Assembly: GCA_963721445.1 (NCBI GenBank)
Contig: CAVRIZ010000005.1
Span: 1,240,001-1,304,000 of the forward strand
Direction of reading: 5' to 3'
DNA: 64,000 bases
DNA from: DAIOEK01 sp963721445
GTDB taxonomy: Bacteria; Chloroflexota; Anaerolineae; Anaerolineales; Anaerolineaceae
Part shown: piece by piece, positions 1 through 9,022 of the stretch
Position numbering within the stretch: position 1 is the first letter of the stretch
Layout of the letters: each line of letters begins with the position of its first letter
The notes under the pieces: model-generated
Databases searched by the model: none
What the model was told of the DNA's origin: nothing
What the model saw: only the letters and a program-made list of their open reading frames with translations
Position numbers and translations under genes: made by a program

Positions 1-245
1 ACACAAGACGTTCTGATAAGACTTGACCTAACTTTGGTGAACAATAGACAAAGAAAATAATAAATCCCGATCTGATTCTACCGGTCATTCCCACTCTCAA
101 ACTAAAGCAAGTATGCCATCAACCTCGCCGCTCACCTGGCTAGATCAAGTTAAAATAGGCTACAATCTTTTTGTAGAGTATCGTCATCAGCGGGTTAATT
201 TTAGTGCTGTAATAAAGGTTGCCAGGATTATAGGAAGGAATCCCT

Positions 246-1232
246 ATGGTATGGGTTGAGTTTATGGTGAGTGCGGCGGTCATCGTACTGGCTGCCACTC
301 AATTAGTGAAGTATGGCGATATCATCGCTCTTCGGACCAGACTGGGCGGAATGTTTATCGGCTTGGTCTTGCTGGCAGGCGCCACCTCTCTACCAGAATT
401 GCTTACAACAATCAGTTCGATTACGCAAGGTGTTCCCAATTTGGCCGCCGGCAATCTGTTCGGCAGCAATATGTTTAACATGCTTATTCTGGCAACTCTC
501 GGATTCATAAGCCGTAAAAAACGTCTCCTTCGAGAAGCTGCCATAAAACACGCACTCTCCGGGAGTCTGGCAATTTTTCTTATCGCCCTCGTACTATTCT
601 TTATGATCGCTGGATTCGACTTGAGAATTGGCCCAATCGGTGTGGATAGCATCTTTTTGATCCTGACATACCTGGCTGCGATCTGGCTATTGCGGTCGAA
701 TACGAACAAACAGGCTGCTTCTGATGATGAACCTTTCCCTCCCGGTTACCCATCCCTGCGGCGAGGGTTGATCGGGTTCTCCATCGCTGCGGTGGTCCTT
801 ATATGGATCACACCCATACTGGTGAAAAGCAGCACCCAAATATCGGATATCACCGGATTGGGAACGACATTTATCGGTACCACCCTGGTTGCCATTGTCA
901 CATCCCTTCCCGAATTGGTGACCACACTGGCTGCCCTTAAGATCGGCGCGAGCGACATGGCAATCGGCAATCTATTCGGAAGTAATATTTTTAATATGTT
1001 CGCGGTCGGAGTTGCCGATCTTTTTTACCCCCAGGGGAGCTTCCTAACTATCATCGATCCGACTTTCCTTCTTGTGGGTATGTTGGGTTTATTGATGACA
1101 GGAATGGGATTAATTGGAAACCTTGCCCGTTTGAAACGAAAGATCTGGTTTCTCGAGATAGACTCCCTGGCATTGATCCTCGCCTATGTGGTTGGTATGA
1201 TCCTGTTGTATGTTCGAGGAATATCCCGATAG
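246..1232 (+). CDS. Calcium/sodium antiporter, CaCA (YrbG-like) family
   Basis: Integral membrane cation exchanger, expected to swap Ca2+ for Na+ or H+ across the cytoplasmic membrane. The 328-residue protein shows the internal duplication of the family: the first alpha repeat has ATSLPE near residues 46-51 and GNLFGSN near 69-75, and the second has TSLPE near 219 and GNLFGSN near 243. About ten hydrophobic segments are visible. The ATG follows an AGGAAGG ribosome site 5 bases upstream. Length is normal for bacterial YrbG-type exchangers. Ion specificity cannot be read from sequence. It stands alone, with about 115 bases before the next gene. Confidence 0.9.
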   Translation: MVWVEFMVSAAVIVLAATQLVKYGDIIALRTRLGGMFIGLVLLAGATSLPELLTTISSITQGVPNLAAGNLFGSNMFNMLILATLGFISRKKRLLREAAIKHALSGSLAIFLIALVLFFMIAGFDLRIGPIGVDSIFLILTYLAAIWLLRSNTNKQAASDDEPFPPGYPSLRRGLIGFSIAAVVLIWITPILVKSSTQISDITGLGTTFIGTTLVAIVTSLPELVTTLAALKIGASDMAIGNLFGSNIFNMFAVGVADLFYPQGSFLTIIDPTFLLVGMLGLLMTGMGLIGNLARLKRKIWFLEIDSLALILAYVVGMILLYVRGISR

Positions 1233-1367
1233 TCTTGTATGAATCCCGACCAGCGAGCCGAAGGTGGAATATCGGCTGTTGTTTTTGTTGTATCCTACTA
1301 TTGAGCAATCTCGAAGGCATGATACACTATAGACCTTCGCAATGACTTGAGGCATGGATTAACACGT

Positions 1368-1775
1368 ATGAGAAGAGTGAAACAAAAGTTTTTTATCGTC
1401 GGCGGCACAGTCTTTGTTGTTCTTGGTGTTATCGGGATATTCGTCCCTCTCATGCCCAGCACCGTTTTTCTCCTATTGGCTGCTGCCTGTTATGCGCGAG
1501 GATCGAAACGATTTTATGACTGGTTAATGAACCATCCAACTCTCGGATCTACCATCCGACACTACCGGGATGGAAAAGGATTACCTTTACGACAGAAGCT
1601 CATGACCATGCTTTTATTATGGTCTACTATTGGGGCGTCCGGGTATTTCTTTGTCCAAAAAGATTGGGTAAAAATAATGCTGGTTGTCATAGCATTTGGG
1701 GTGAGCATTCATCTCATCTTACTCAAGACCTATCGGGAAGAACTGCGAGAACCAGTGGAATTCGTCAGTAATTAA
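1368..1775 (+). CDS. YbaN family (DUF454) inner-membrane protein
   Basis: Small membrane protein of the DUF454/YbaN family, function unknown. The 135-residue product has a hydrophobic N-terminal pair of segments with the family signature around GVIGIFVPLMPSTVFLLLAA, an ARGSKRFYDWL stretch, then two more membrane segments. I chose the ATG beginning MRRVKQK because family members start there; an upstream in-frame TTG at 1347 would add seven unlikely residues. A strong bidirectional terminator follows directly, so the transcript probably ends here. Confidence 0.85.
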   Translation: MRRVKQKFFIVGGTVFVVLGVIGIFVPLMPSTVFLLLAAACYARGSKRFYDWLMNHPTLGSTIRHYRDGKGLPLRQKLMTMLLLWSTIGASGYFFVQKDWVKIMLVVIAFGVSIHLILLKTYREELREPVEFVSN

Positions 1776-1779
1776 GAAT

Positions 1780-1813
1780 GACAATCGGAAGCCGAGGTCG
1801 GCTTCCGATTGTC
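1780..1813. terminator. Bidirectional intrinsic terminator
   Basis: A perfect 16-base inverted repeat (GACAATCGGAAGCCGA and its complement, 2-base centre) lies between the convergent genes ending at 1775 and 1837. TTGT follows on the plus side and an A/T-rich flank lies on the other, so it can terminate both. Confidence 0.8.
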
Positions 1814-1836
1814 TTGTAATCATCAACAACTGATTA

Positions 1837-2211
1837 TTATCTTCGCATTCCTGCGATCAGACCGCTGATAAACGGGACCAGCCAGATCAGCCATACAATG
1901 ATGCTGAAAGTGGGGAATTTTCGAATTGCATTTTCATCCTTACGGGAAAGGACAACCGTTGCGGCGATAGCATTAACCAGCATCAACACGAACGCTGCGG
2001 TTCCACTCAGACCATGCAGGTCAAATTTCCAACCCTGGATGAGGCTGCTCATCAGGAATGTGCTAATTCCATCGAATACCAATCCTACCCAGAACAAGAC
2101 CATTTGCCATGATCGTAATCCTTTGGTTAGTTTTGATCCCCATACTCCGATCGTATAAATGAAGAGTGCAATAAATACTGTGATGATTGCCCACAACAAG
2201 GTAGATGTCAT
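1837..2211 (-). CDS. HsmA family / TIGR03987 membrane protein
   Basis: Four-helix membrane protein of about 124 residues matching the TIGR03987/HsmA family in layout: MTSTLLWAII start, LTKGLRSWQMVLFWVGLVFD, a central DLHGLSGTAAFVLM segment and a final VWLIWLVPFISGLI segment. The role is not established; the family is found in many Bacteria. I placed the start at the internal ATG (2211) because upstream residues are polar, not conserved in style, and the family begins at this point. An ORF extends upstream to 2289 without a stop. Confidence 0.75.
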   Translation of the reverse strand: MTSTLLWAIITVFIALFIYTIGVWGSKLTKGLRSWQMVLFWVGLVFDGISTFLMSSLIQGWKFDLHGLSGTAAFVLMLVNAIAATVVLSRKDENAIRKFPTFSIIVWLIWLVPFISGLIAGMRR

Positions 2212-2440
2212 TCGAATTTCCTTCAGTGATGAGATGGGTGAAGCAGGCATGAATTTTACCTGATTTCTTATTGATATATGAAAATTCAATCCTTAACCTA
2301 CTTTTCATTGTGAGGTAATTTGCCTTCGTTCTTCTTTAATCCTTCCAATAAAATGTGTCGAGAAGGCTGGCAATTTTAATGGTCATGCTAAAATGGGTTT
2401 CTGTATTATTTTTCGTATTTCTTTCTTGTGAGGGATGATA

Positions 2441-3106
2441 ATGAATAATCGATTCAAAAGGTTTTCCAACCTTGCTCTTGTCAACAAGATTGGGGTAATC
2501 AGCAGTCTCCTCACAACTTTTCTGGGAGTCCTCTATTTCGTTGTGATACTCATATCCATCCTAAATGGGAAATTTGTATTTCCTCCTTCAGAGGATTTGC
2601 AATTGTTCGCAGGGATTGTTAGCCTTGTGGTTTGCCCCATCATAGTCGTGATGATGGCATCCCTGCATGAGGTCACACCTTCACCACAGCGAATCCTCAG
2701 CCAGATTAGCCTCGGATTCACCCTATTATTCGCCTTGGCGGTCAGCATCAACCGGTTCAGCCAACTGGGCGTTGTCAGACAGGGTATGAACGCAGGTAAC
2801 GTGGAGGGGTTGTCCCGCTTTTTAGCTTATGGAGATTATTCTGTCATGTTGGGGATCGAGTATTTAGGTTGGGCTTGGTTCCTGGGAATTGCCATGCTCT
2901 TTGCGGCCTTCCCCTTCAGAAGAGGAAGGCTGGAGAGATGGCTGCGATGGTCCATGCTCGTTTATGGCATTCTCAGTCTGGTCAGTTCGGTTGGATTTTT
3001 ATTGGGAAATTGGTTATCCATGCTTGCATTTGCCGCTTGGGGAATTGTCTTATTTATTATTTCTGGCCTGTTGGTCTTCTTTTTTCTCCGACAATCACAA
3101 ACCTAG
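2441..3106 (+). CDS. Hypothetical six-segment membrane protein
   Basis: Unrecognised membrane protein of about 221 residues. Six hydrophobic segments are visible (roughly residues 15-40, 55-75, 88-105, 135-160, 170-190, 195-218) with short polar loops. It resembles small DUF4386-type proteins in layout only; no catalytic motif is visible. Two ATGs (2435 and 2441) are in frame; the second has a GAGGG ribosome site at a sensible distance, so it is preferred. No obvious operon partner. Confidence 0.65.
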   Translation: MNNRFKRFSNLALVNKIGVISSLLTTFLGVLYFVVILISILNGKFVFPPSEDLQLFAGIVSLVVCPIIVVMMASLHEVTPSPQRILSQISLGFTLLFALAVSINRFSQLGVVRQGMNAGNVEGLSRFLAYGDYSVMLGIEYLGWAWFLGIAMLFAAFPFRRGRLERWLRWSMLVYGILSLVSSVGFLLGNWLSMLAFAAWGIVLFIISGLLVFFFLRQSQT

Positions 3107-3288
3107 AAACGAGGTCCAACTTCTCATTTATGCAAAGGGCGGATTTTCGAAACCAGAATTACTTAGCAGGTTTTCTTTCCATTGTAGAAGAGCATAGGTG
3201 GACACGTAGATCAATACAGGTGAATTTACCAAACACCACGATGATCTAGTAACAAAGGATGATTGAGAAAGATCGAATTTACCCAGTT

Positions 3289-3915
3289 TCATTCGTTATT
3301 AACTGGGTCGAAGATTTGCAAAGTAGCCAGCCACTCTTCAAAAATTGGCCTGACTTCTGGGTCTTGCTCAACCCGCCAGGTTCCATTCAAATACACAACT
3401 CGATCTGGGGAAAGATCCAGGATAATATTTACTGAATTCACTGGATAAGTATCCGTATCGTCTTCTACGTTTGTGTACATATCTGTATAATCGAATCGCT
3501 GTCCCGAGTATCCTGATATAGATACCGATTCCTCAGAAATATTGCTTACCTTATCCGAATATTTGATAGTATTGGTCATATCCTCCAGATATTTGGAATA
3601 CCCTTTACCATCGGTTAGTTTGAGGTCAAACACGGTGATTATTGGATCACCATTATTGTAATTTTTAGGCATGATACTAGTACCAAGGGAAGATACCTGC
3701 GCCTCATAATCCCGGGGAGTGGTGAAGGCTAAGCCAGCTTCTTCGGAATAAACATCTCCGGTTTTTCCTTTCATGAAACTCGAGGTCAATTGTTCTGCGA
3801 ACAGGCTGGCGATTTTATCCTGCAGATTGAGTCCGGATAAATTACATCCGCACGCGAGTGTTACGAAAATGACCAGCCCAATAATTATTGTTTTTACTCC
3901 TCGAGATATTTTCAT
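3289..3915 (-). CDS. Lipoprotein, PsbP-like fold
   Basis: Secreted lipoprotein of 208 residues. The N-terminus has Lys/Arg, a hydrophobic core and a lipobox ending VTLAC (Cys at about residue 22), so it is probably anchored to the outer face of the membrane. The mature part contains the PsbP/DUF1795-style pattern (GLAFTTPRDYEAQ, then SVSISGYSGQRFDYTD) seen in many small bacterial lipoproteins of unknown role. It is transcribed alone; the 190 bases upstream are A+T-rich and would hold its promoter. Confidence 0.65.
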   Translation of the reverse strand: MKISRGVKTIIIGLVIFVTLACGCNLSGLNLQDKIASLFAEQLTSSFMKGKTGDVYSEEAGLAFTTPRDYEAQVSSLGTSIMPKNYNNGDPIITVFDLKLTDGKGYSKYLEDMTNTIKYSDKVSNISEESVSISGYSGQRFDYTDMYTNVEDDTDTYPVNSVNIILDLSPDRVVYLNGTWRVEQDPEVRPIFEEWLATLQIFDPVNNE

Positions 3916-4104
3916 CAGATGCCTCTTTTTATGGTGAATTTTGGAAGCAGATGCAAAAATATAATACCAAATCTAGTTAACTGTATACCAACTTTTGATA
4001 TCAGTTACTCAAATTTTAGATGGAAATGATTAATAGTTTTCCCTCGGAGAATTAATAACAGATGATTCTAAGTGCGTTCGAAAATTAATGTATCTCTTGT
4101 AATG

Positions 4105-6447
4105 TCATTTGCCGGAATTTTTTACGACATGGAGAAATTGATCGACAATGTGTGGATCAAATTGCTTCCCTTTTTGTTCCTTTAAATAACGGATCACATC
4201 CGGCTCTTTCCAGGCAGGGCGATATGGTCGGTTCGACAAGAGCGCATCATACACATCCACAACCGAAAAGATGCGGGCTGGCAGCGGGATTTCTTCTCCC
4301 GAGATTCCCAGCGGATAACCCGTTCCATCCCAGTGTTCGTGATGGGAATATGGGATATCCATACTCGGACGAAGATACTCAATTCTTTCCAGCAGTTCTC
4401 GGGCGTATTGGGGGTGGTAACGCATAATGGTCCATTCCTCAGAAGAAAGTGGACCGGGTTTAAGGAGGATGCTGTCGGGGACGCCCATCTTTCCGATATC
4501 ATGAAGAAGAGCTCCACGAAAGATGTGAGTCCTTTGATCGCCATCAAGGCCTAATTCGTCCACCATTTGCATCGTTAGATCTACAACCCGCCGGCTGTGA
4601 TCAGCAGTCTCATGTTCACGCAGGTCCAGCGTGTGAACCCATCCACGCAAGGTGGCATCATATGCCTCTTCCAGGCTGTCATGCGCTTTCCGTAATTCTT
4701 CTTCCGCTTCAATACGCTCAGAGATATCTCGCGTCACAGACAGGATGCACATCTCACCATTCACTTCGATGATCCTTGCTGACATCAGCCCTGTTATTAT
4801 AGACCCATCCTTATATCGGAATTTTGCTTCCAAATTCTCAACAACGCCCCGTTCACGCAACCCTTGTACCAGACGTGCCCGGTCTGCCGGGTCTGCCCAA
4901 ATATTTAACTCGAGGGACGATTTTCCTACCGCATCTTCTCTTGTGTACCCAGTAAGATTGGTGAATCCTTGATTGATATCAACATATAGCCCGTCAGCTA
5001 ATCGGTTGATATTGATGGAATCAGGAGAGGTGAGGAAGGCTTTGGAGAATTTTTCTTCAGATAAATGAAGGGCGGCGGCTGATTTTATCTTTTCGGTGAC
5101 ATCAGTGAAAACGGCAACCATTTTTCCGGGGGAAGTTTGAAATGCATGTACTTCATATGCGCCGCTAACTTTGTCATCCGCATAATTTATCTGATTGTGG
5201 TCCCAGGCAATCCCTTTACGGGCGGCAGTTTTGTATCGTGTCGGGATCTCTGTAACAACCAAACTGGGGAATGCCTCTTCAATGGATTTTCCGATAAATT
5301 CCGAATGGTCAATTGACAGGATAGTATTCGCTGCCGGGTTATATCCAGTAAATATCAGGGCATCGTCGTCGTTCAGGGTATACATATGAATTCCCATCGG
5401 AAGGGAGTTTATAATATTCTGGAATTTATCCTCAATTTCTTGTTGAGCAGCCTCCGCAGCCTTCTGAGAATTTATATCGCGACTTGAAATGACAAAGCCT
5501 TCCAATTCGTTTGAGCCATTAAATAGAGGATTACCCGAGGTCTCGAAATAGAGATATTGACCGTTTTTGTGTCTTATCCGCAATTGGACAAAACCAGGTG
5601 TTCGTGACGCGGCAGCCTTCTGTACTTCTTCTATTACGATGGGAAGATCGTCCGGATGCACCAACTCGAAAATATTCGTACCAATCAAAGTTTCGGATGG
5701 ATATCCTAGAGCCGAAAAATAGGATGGGGACACATAGATCACGGTACCATCGGCTTTGATCTCGCCAACCAGGTCGGTTGTATTTTCTGCCAGGCGTCGT
5801 AATTGAGTCTCGCTTTCCCGAAGCGAAGATTCGGCCAGTTGCCTTTTATCCATTTCCTCGGTAAGGGCACGGTTGGCGTAATACTGATCATTCAAAATTG
5901 TTCTTAATTGGGCATCATAATACCACTGTAAAATGACAACGCCGATCATGATGAAAGTGATCGTAATATTGGTGCCCAGGTAATCGACAAAATTCCTTCC
6001 ATTAATAAAAACGTTTAATCCGATAATCAGCAGAACAGAAAAACCGGCGACAAAACGCTGAATTGGTAGGCTTAATAGCATGCCCGCCAGTAATACCGCC
6101 AGGATAAAAAACATGCCCACGGTCGGCGAATTTGTTGAGCCGGTCGCCATATATACCCCCATCGCAAAGCAAATGAGAGAAGGAATGAACCGTGCCCATC
6201 GCCAACCGCCATGCCGGGAACCCCACCAGGCAGGTGCAATAACCAGGAACATGATATAAATCGGGAGCGTATCGATAAACGTAAAGATGTTGTACATGAC
6301 GCCCATAAATATGAGAGTCATTGCGATTGATACAACGATCATCATTAATTGCAGGATATCGCGCGTCCATTTTTCATACTTGATCAGCCGATCAGAAATT
6401 TCGGTCGGATAAACGAATGAATCCCATAATTCTAACTTTTTCGCCAA
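4105..6447 (-). CDS. Membrane sensor with three PAS domains and HD-GYP phosphodiesterase
   Basis: Predicted cyclic-di-GMP phosphodiesterase with membrane and PAS sensing. Order (about 780 residues): six hydrophobic segments in the first ~190 residues, a short coiled coil, three PAS domains (about 220-335, 345-460, 470-590; the first and third carry PAC-type ends), then an HD-GYP domain from about 600. Visible catalytic elements are HSRRV, the HDIGK metal pair, HHE and the GTGYP loop, so it looks active. The likely start is the TTG at 6447, which has GGAG 8 bases upstream; a TTG at 6477 would extend it. It stands alone; signal unknown. Confidence 0.85.
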   Translation of the reverse strand: MAKKLELWDSFVYPTEISDRLIKYEKWTRDILQLMMIVVSIAMTLIFMGVMYNIFTFIDTLPIYIMFLVIAPAWWGSRHGGWRWARFIPSLICFAMGVYMATGSTNSPTVGMFFILAVLLAGMLLSLPIQRFVAGFSVLLIIGLNVFINGRNFVDYLGTNITITFIMIGVVILQWYYDAQLRTILNDQYYANRALTEEMDKRQLAESSLRESETQLRRLAENTTDLVGEIKADGTVIYVSPSYFSALGYPSETLIGTNIFELVHPDDLPIVIEEVQKAAASRTPGFVQLRIRHKNGQYLYFETSGNPLFNGSNELEGFVISSRDINSQKAAEAAQQEIEDKFQNIINSLPMGIHMYTLNDDDALIFTGYNPAANTILSIDHSEFIGKSIEEAFPSLVVTEIPTRYKTAARKGIAWDHNQINYADDKVSGAYEVHAFQTSPGKMVAVFTDVTEKIKSAAALHLSEEKFSKAFLTSPDSININRLADGLYVDINQGFTNLTGYTREDAVGKSSLELNIWADPADRARLVQGLRERGVVENLEAKFRYKDGSIITGLMSARIIEVNGEMCILSVTRDISERIEAEEELRKAHDSLEEAYDATLRGWVHTLDLREHETADHSRRVVDLTMQMVDELGLDGDQRTHIFRGALLHDIGKMGVPDSILLKPGPLSSEEWTIMRYHPQYARELLERIEYLRPSMDIPYSHHEHWDGTGYPLGISGEEIPLPARIFSVVDVYDALLSNRPYRPAWKEPDVIRYLKEQKGKQFDPHIVDQFLHVVKNSGK

Positions 6448-6668
6448 AACAACATCTCCAATAAAATTAACAATCAATGCTCACAATATATCCTAACAAT
6501 AACATAAGGAAAGTAAAAACTACCTTAAGTTTTTACTTTCCATGATTATTTGAAGTAATCCGTGAATTCCGTTGATCAGATGTCAGCAGATATGAATATT
6601 TTTTTTCGGAAAAGTGATATCACATCTATTTCGATGCTGCTGGTGATCATAAGATTTGAGCAACCGAC

Positions 6669-7433
6669 TTACTTCCCAGCGCTAAATTGAAATCGAATGG
6701 CTTTTGCAGGGCAGCCATCAACACACGTACCGCACAGGATGCATTCGGGGTGTTCCATAGCTTCTTTCTGAACCATTCCATTGACATCCAGACTCATCGG
6801 ACAGTTGCTCGTGCAGGTTTTGCAATTGGTGCAGGCAGACGCCTCGGCCGCCAGGCGTAAGGAAGGCCACGCGAAGATATTGCGCATCTTCCTGCCGATG
6901 ATCATGAAAGGCGCCATCCAGCAGAGTGAGTGGCAGGATGCTCTGCGGCCGATGAGCAAGGGCGGGATAATGAATAGTGCCAACACGAGATAATAGAAGA
7001 AATAGGCTATGAAGATGGGGCGTTCCGGAGAACCCGCGATGGAAATTCCATTTTGAGTGTCCAGAAAGAAGTTCACGGTATGATATCCACCCGCTGAAAC
7101 GACCATCCAGATGATGATGGCAATCCATGGCAGCCAGATCACCCATTTGATCCAATCCAATTTCTTGATCGGCGCGGGTTTGTTGGTGATGGAAAAAGCC
7201 ATTTCCTGTATACCTCCCACCGGGCACAGCCATCCACACCATAATCGTCCCACAAATAACGCAGAGATAAACATCGCTGTGAAAACCATCAAACTGCCGT
7301 TGACGATACCTTGCGATGCGCCATCGATGATGACGTAAGGCGAAAAATAATTCATGATGATGGGGAACAACAGGAACATAACCAGGAGTAAGGTTCTGCG
7401 GATTCGCTGGCGGTTTGTTACGGATGCCTTCAT
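6669..7433 (-). CDS. NapH/MauN-like 4Fe-4S membrane protein
   Basis: Membrane iron-sulfur protein of 254 residues, expected to pass electrons between quinol or reductants and a partner. Four hydrophobic helices carry two NapH-type cysteine motifs (GRLWCGWLCPVG near residue 63 and GRRASCHSLCW near 165). The C-terminus has two ferredoxin clusters, CTNCKTCTSNCP and CILCGTCVDGCP. It follows the PadR gene by 22 bases on the same strand, so the two are probably co-transcribed and PadR controls it. Partner and substrate are not visible; no nap genes are nearby. Confidence 0.8.
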   Translation of the reverse strand: MKASVTNRQRIRRTLLLVMFLLFPIIMNYFSPYVIIDGASQGIVNGSLMVFTAMFISALFVGRLWCGWLCPVGGIQEMAFSITNKPAPIKKLDWIKWVIWLPWIAIIIWMVVSAGGYHTVNFFLDTQNGISIAGSPERPIFIAYFFYYLVLALFIIPPLLIGRRASCHSLCWMAPFMIIGRKMRNIFAWPSLRLAAEASACTNCKTCTSNCPMSLDVNGMVQKEAMEHPECILCGTCVDGCPAKAIRFQFSAGK

Positions 7434-7455
7434 GTTTCCTATATCTTTCTGCCGC

Positions 7456-8013
7456 TCAGTTCGCAGGCACTCGGTTATTCTTTAGGTCGTCGATGACTTT
7501 CTCCGCCCAGATGAGTTGGGCCTTCATGGTAAGGATGCCCATCTCGAGGGTGGAATACCAGTAGTAGGCTTCGCGAGGGGATCCTACAATCTGGGTAAAA
7601 TATTCCGTTCTGGCGGGGACCGCTTCATAGAGTTGCAGCATTTTCCTGAAGATTTCCGCCGCTTCTTCGAACTTAGCCAGCGCCTCTTCGTTGCTCAGCT
7701 TGCCCATGAAGAATACTTGCACCAGGGGTCCGCTGTGACTGGCTTCCAACGGGAAGGGACCTGCCAGCCACTTGCGTAGCTCTTCCTTGCCATCCTCTGT
7801 GATATGGTAGACCTTCCGATCCGGACGGTCGCTTTGCTCCACCACTTCAATCACGGCCAGTCCGCGCTCCGATAAGCGTGCCAGGGTCCGGTAGATCTGG
7901 CTTTGGTCTGCGCTCCAAAAATGTTGTACAGAATTGTCGAAGATCCGCTTCAATTCGTACCCGCTGAACGAGTTGTATCCGAGAAATCCCAGGATGGCGT
8001 GTTCGAGTGACAT
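7456..8013 (-). CDS. PadR family transcriptional regulator
   Basis: DNA-binding repressor of 185 residues. The N-terminal winged helix (MSLEHAILGFLGYNSFSGYELKRIF, then QIYRTLARLSERGL) is typical PadR, followed by the helical C-terminal dimerisation domain of the PadR/Vir_act_alpha_C type. The ATG has AGGAG about 9 bases upstream. It leads a two-gene operon with the NapH-like protein. Two inverted repeats directly upstream (8028-8065) are probable autoregulatory operators. The ligand is unknown; the family often senses phenolics or drugs. Confidence 0.85.
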   Translation of the reverse strand: MSLEHAILGFLGYNSFSGYELKRIFDNSVQHFWSADQSQIYRTLARLSERGLAVIEVVEQSDRPDRKVYHITEDGKEELRKWLAGPFPLEASHSGPLVQVFFMGKLSNEEALAKFEEAAEIFRKMLQLYEAVPARTEYFTQIVGSPREAYYWYSTLEMGILTMKAQLIWAEKVIDDLKNNRVPAN

Positions 8014-8027
8014 ATTCGCATTCTCCT

Positions 8028-8065
8028 ATATATGCTAGCGCATATATTATAGGACTAATCCTATA
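8028..8065 (-). promoter_or_regulatory. Two abutting inverted repeats, candidate PadR operators
   Basis: Directly upstream of padR: 8-base arms ATATATGC/GCATATAT with a 4-base centre (8028-8047), then 7-base arms TATAGGA/TCCTATA with a 4-base centre (8048-8065). The first resembles PadR-type ATGN-spacer operators. A third TATAGGA copy (minus strand) overlaps the ribosome site at 8024-8030. Confidence 0.55.
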
Positions 8066-8095
8066 TCTGTCAAGGGTGGAATGGCCAGGAATAAC

Positions 8096-8345
8096 CCGCC
8101 CGGGCAGTCTGGTTTCCCGCTCAAACATGGAGAACAGTCCGGGCAAATTACTTTAGTGGGTGAAAGACACTTTGTCTCTTCCACCCACATGCTCGTTTCT
8201 CCCAAAAGGATTAGTTGCATGGAATCAGAAGAAGATTCATGACCCCCTCCAGAAGTTTCCCACTTCCGGGGACGTTGGGATCTGGAAGGGGAGGCCACGG
8301 CGCCCTCCTTCCGATGGTTCCCCCCCCTGGAAGGGATGCAGTGGG
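8096..8345 (+). repeat. Intergenic hairpin repeat, copy A (degenerate)
   Basis: Member of a six-copy family in this window. It contains a short CCGGGCA hairpin, then an imperfect long hairpin (8156-8188; two mismatches against copies B and D), then a GCTCGTTTCTCC tail. From about 8267 a further segment resembles the left part of copies C and D (GACGTTGGGATCTGG, then a GGAAGG hairpin). No protein is supported here. Confidence 0.7.
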
Positions 8346-8378
8346 TGAAAGACCGACTCGCCCAATATTCCGACCAAA

Positions 8379-8387
8379 TGATAAAAT
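8379..8387 (+). promoter_or_regulatory. Extended -10 promoter, leaderless layout
   Basis: TGA-TAAAAT at 8379-8387 is an extended -10 element whose last base is exactly 6 nt before the ATG at 8394. Transcription would then begin at or next to the start codon. No ribosome site is visible. Confidence 0.45.
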
Positions 8388-8393
8388 AAACCC

Positions 8394-8945
8394 ATGCCCG
8401 ACTCCCTCGAACTCCTTTACGAGAAAATGCATCACAGCCTCGTCCAATTCGTCTGCCGGCGGGTTCCCACCTGCGAGGACGCCGAGGATATAGTTCAGGA
8501 TGTTTTCCTCAAAATTCATCACAACCTGGATTCCGTTCGAGAGATGGACCGGCTGGAAAGCTGGGTGTACCAGATCGCCCGTAATACCGTGGTGGATTAT
8601 TATCGACGGAACCGACCGGAAGTGGATCTCCCCGACCTGCTGACTGTAGATCTCCCACTCGAGTCGGATGCGGAGGAAAGCCTGGTTCCTGCCATGCGAG
8701 AGACAGTGGAATCTCTCCCGGCAGTCTATCGCGAGGCGCTTCTCCTCACTGAATATCAGGGTCTGAGTCAGGCAGAGATGGCTTTCAGATTGGGTATATC
8801 CATATCCGGTGCAAAATCACGCGTCCAGCGGGCGAGACAGAAAGTCAAGGACATGCTGCTCTCCTGCTGCCATTTTGAATTCGACCGGCGAGGCAAAATA
8901 TTGGAATACCGCGAACGATGTTGTTCGTGCGATACCTGCAATTAA
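8394..8945 (+). CDS. sigZ: SigZ-like ECF RNA polymerase sigma factor
   Basis: Alternative sigma factor of 183 residues. Region 2 runs from about DAEDIVQDVFLKIH to LESWVYQIARNTVVDYYRR, and region 4 from LPAVYREALLLTEYQGLSQ to SGAKSRVQRARQKV. The tail after residue 160 is cysteine-rich (CC, then CCSCDTC, six Cys in all), as in SigZ-type factors. It lies 77 bases upstream of a metal permease on the same strand, which suggests it controls or responds with that gene. No anti-sigma gene is adjacent. Metal sensing by the Cys tail is inference. Confidence 0.8.
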   Translation: MPDSLELLYEKMHHSLVQFVCRRVPTCEDAEDIVQDVFLKIHHNLDSVREMDRLESWVYQIARNTVVDYYRRNRPEVDLPDLLTVDLPLESDAEESLVPAMRETVESLPAVYREALLLTEYQGLSQAEMAFRLGISISGAKSRVQRARQKVKDMLLSCCHFEFDRRGKILEYRERCCSCDTCN

Positions 8946-9022
8946 TCCGAATTTCCCTGATTTTTGCGTCTTATTTAAATTACCTGCGTCTATCCCTGTG
9001 AGATCAACTTCAGGAGAATTAG

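Noticed and set aside
2889..3249. Plus-strand frames overlapping the 2441-3106 gene end
   Set aside because: They overlap the membrane protein in other frames and lack recognisable features.
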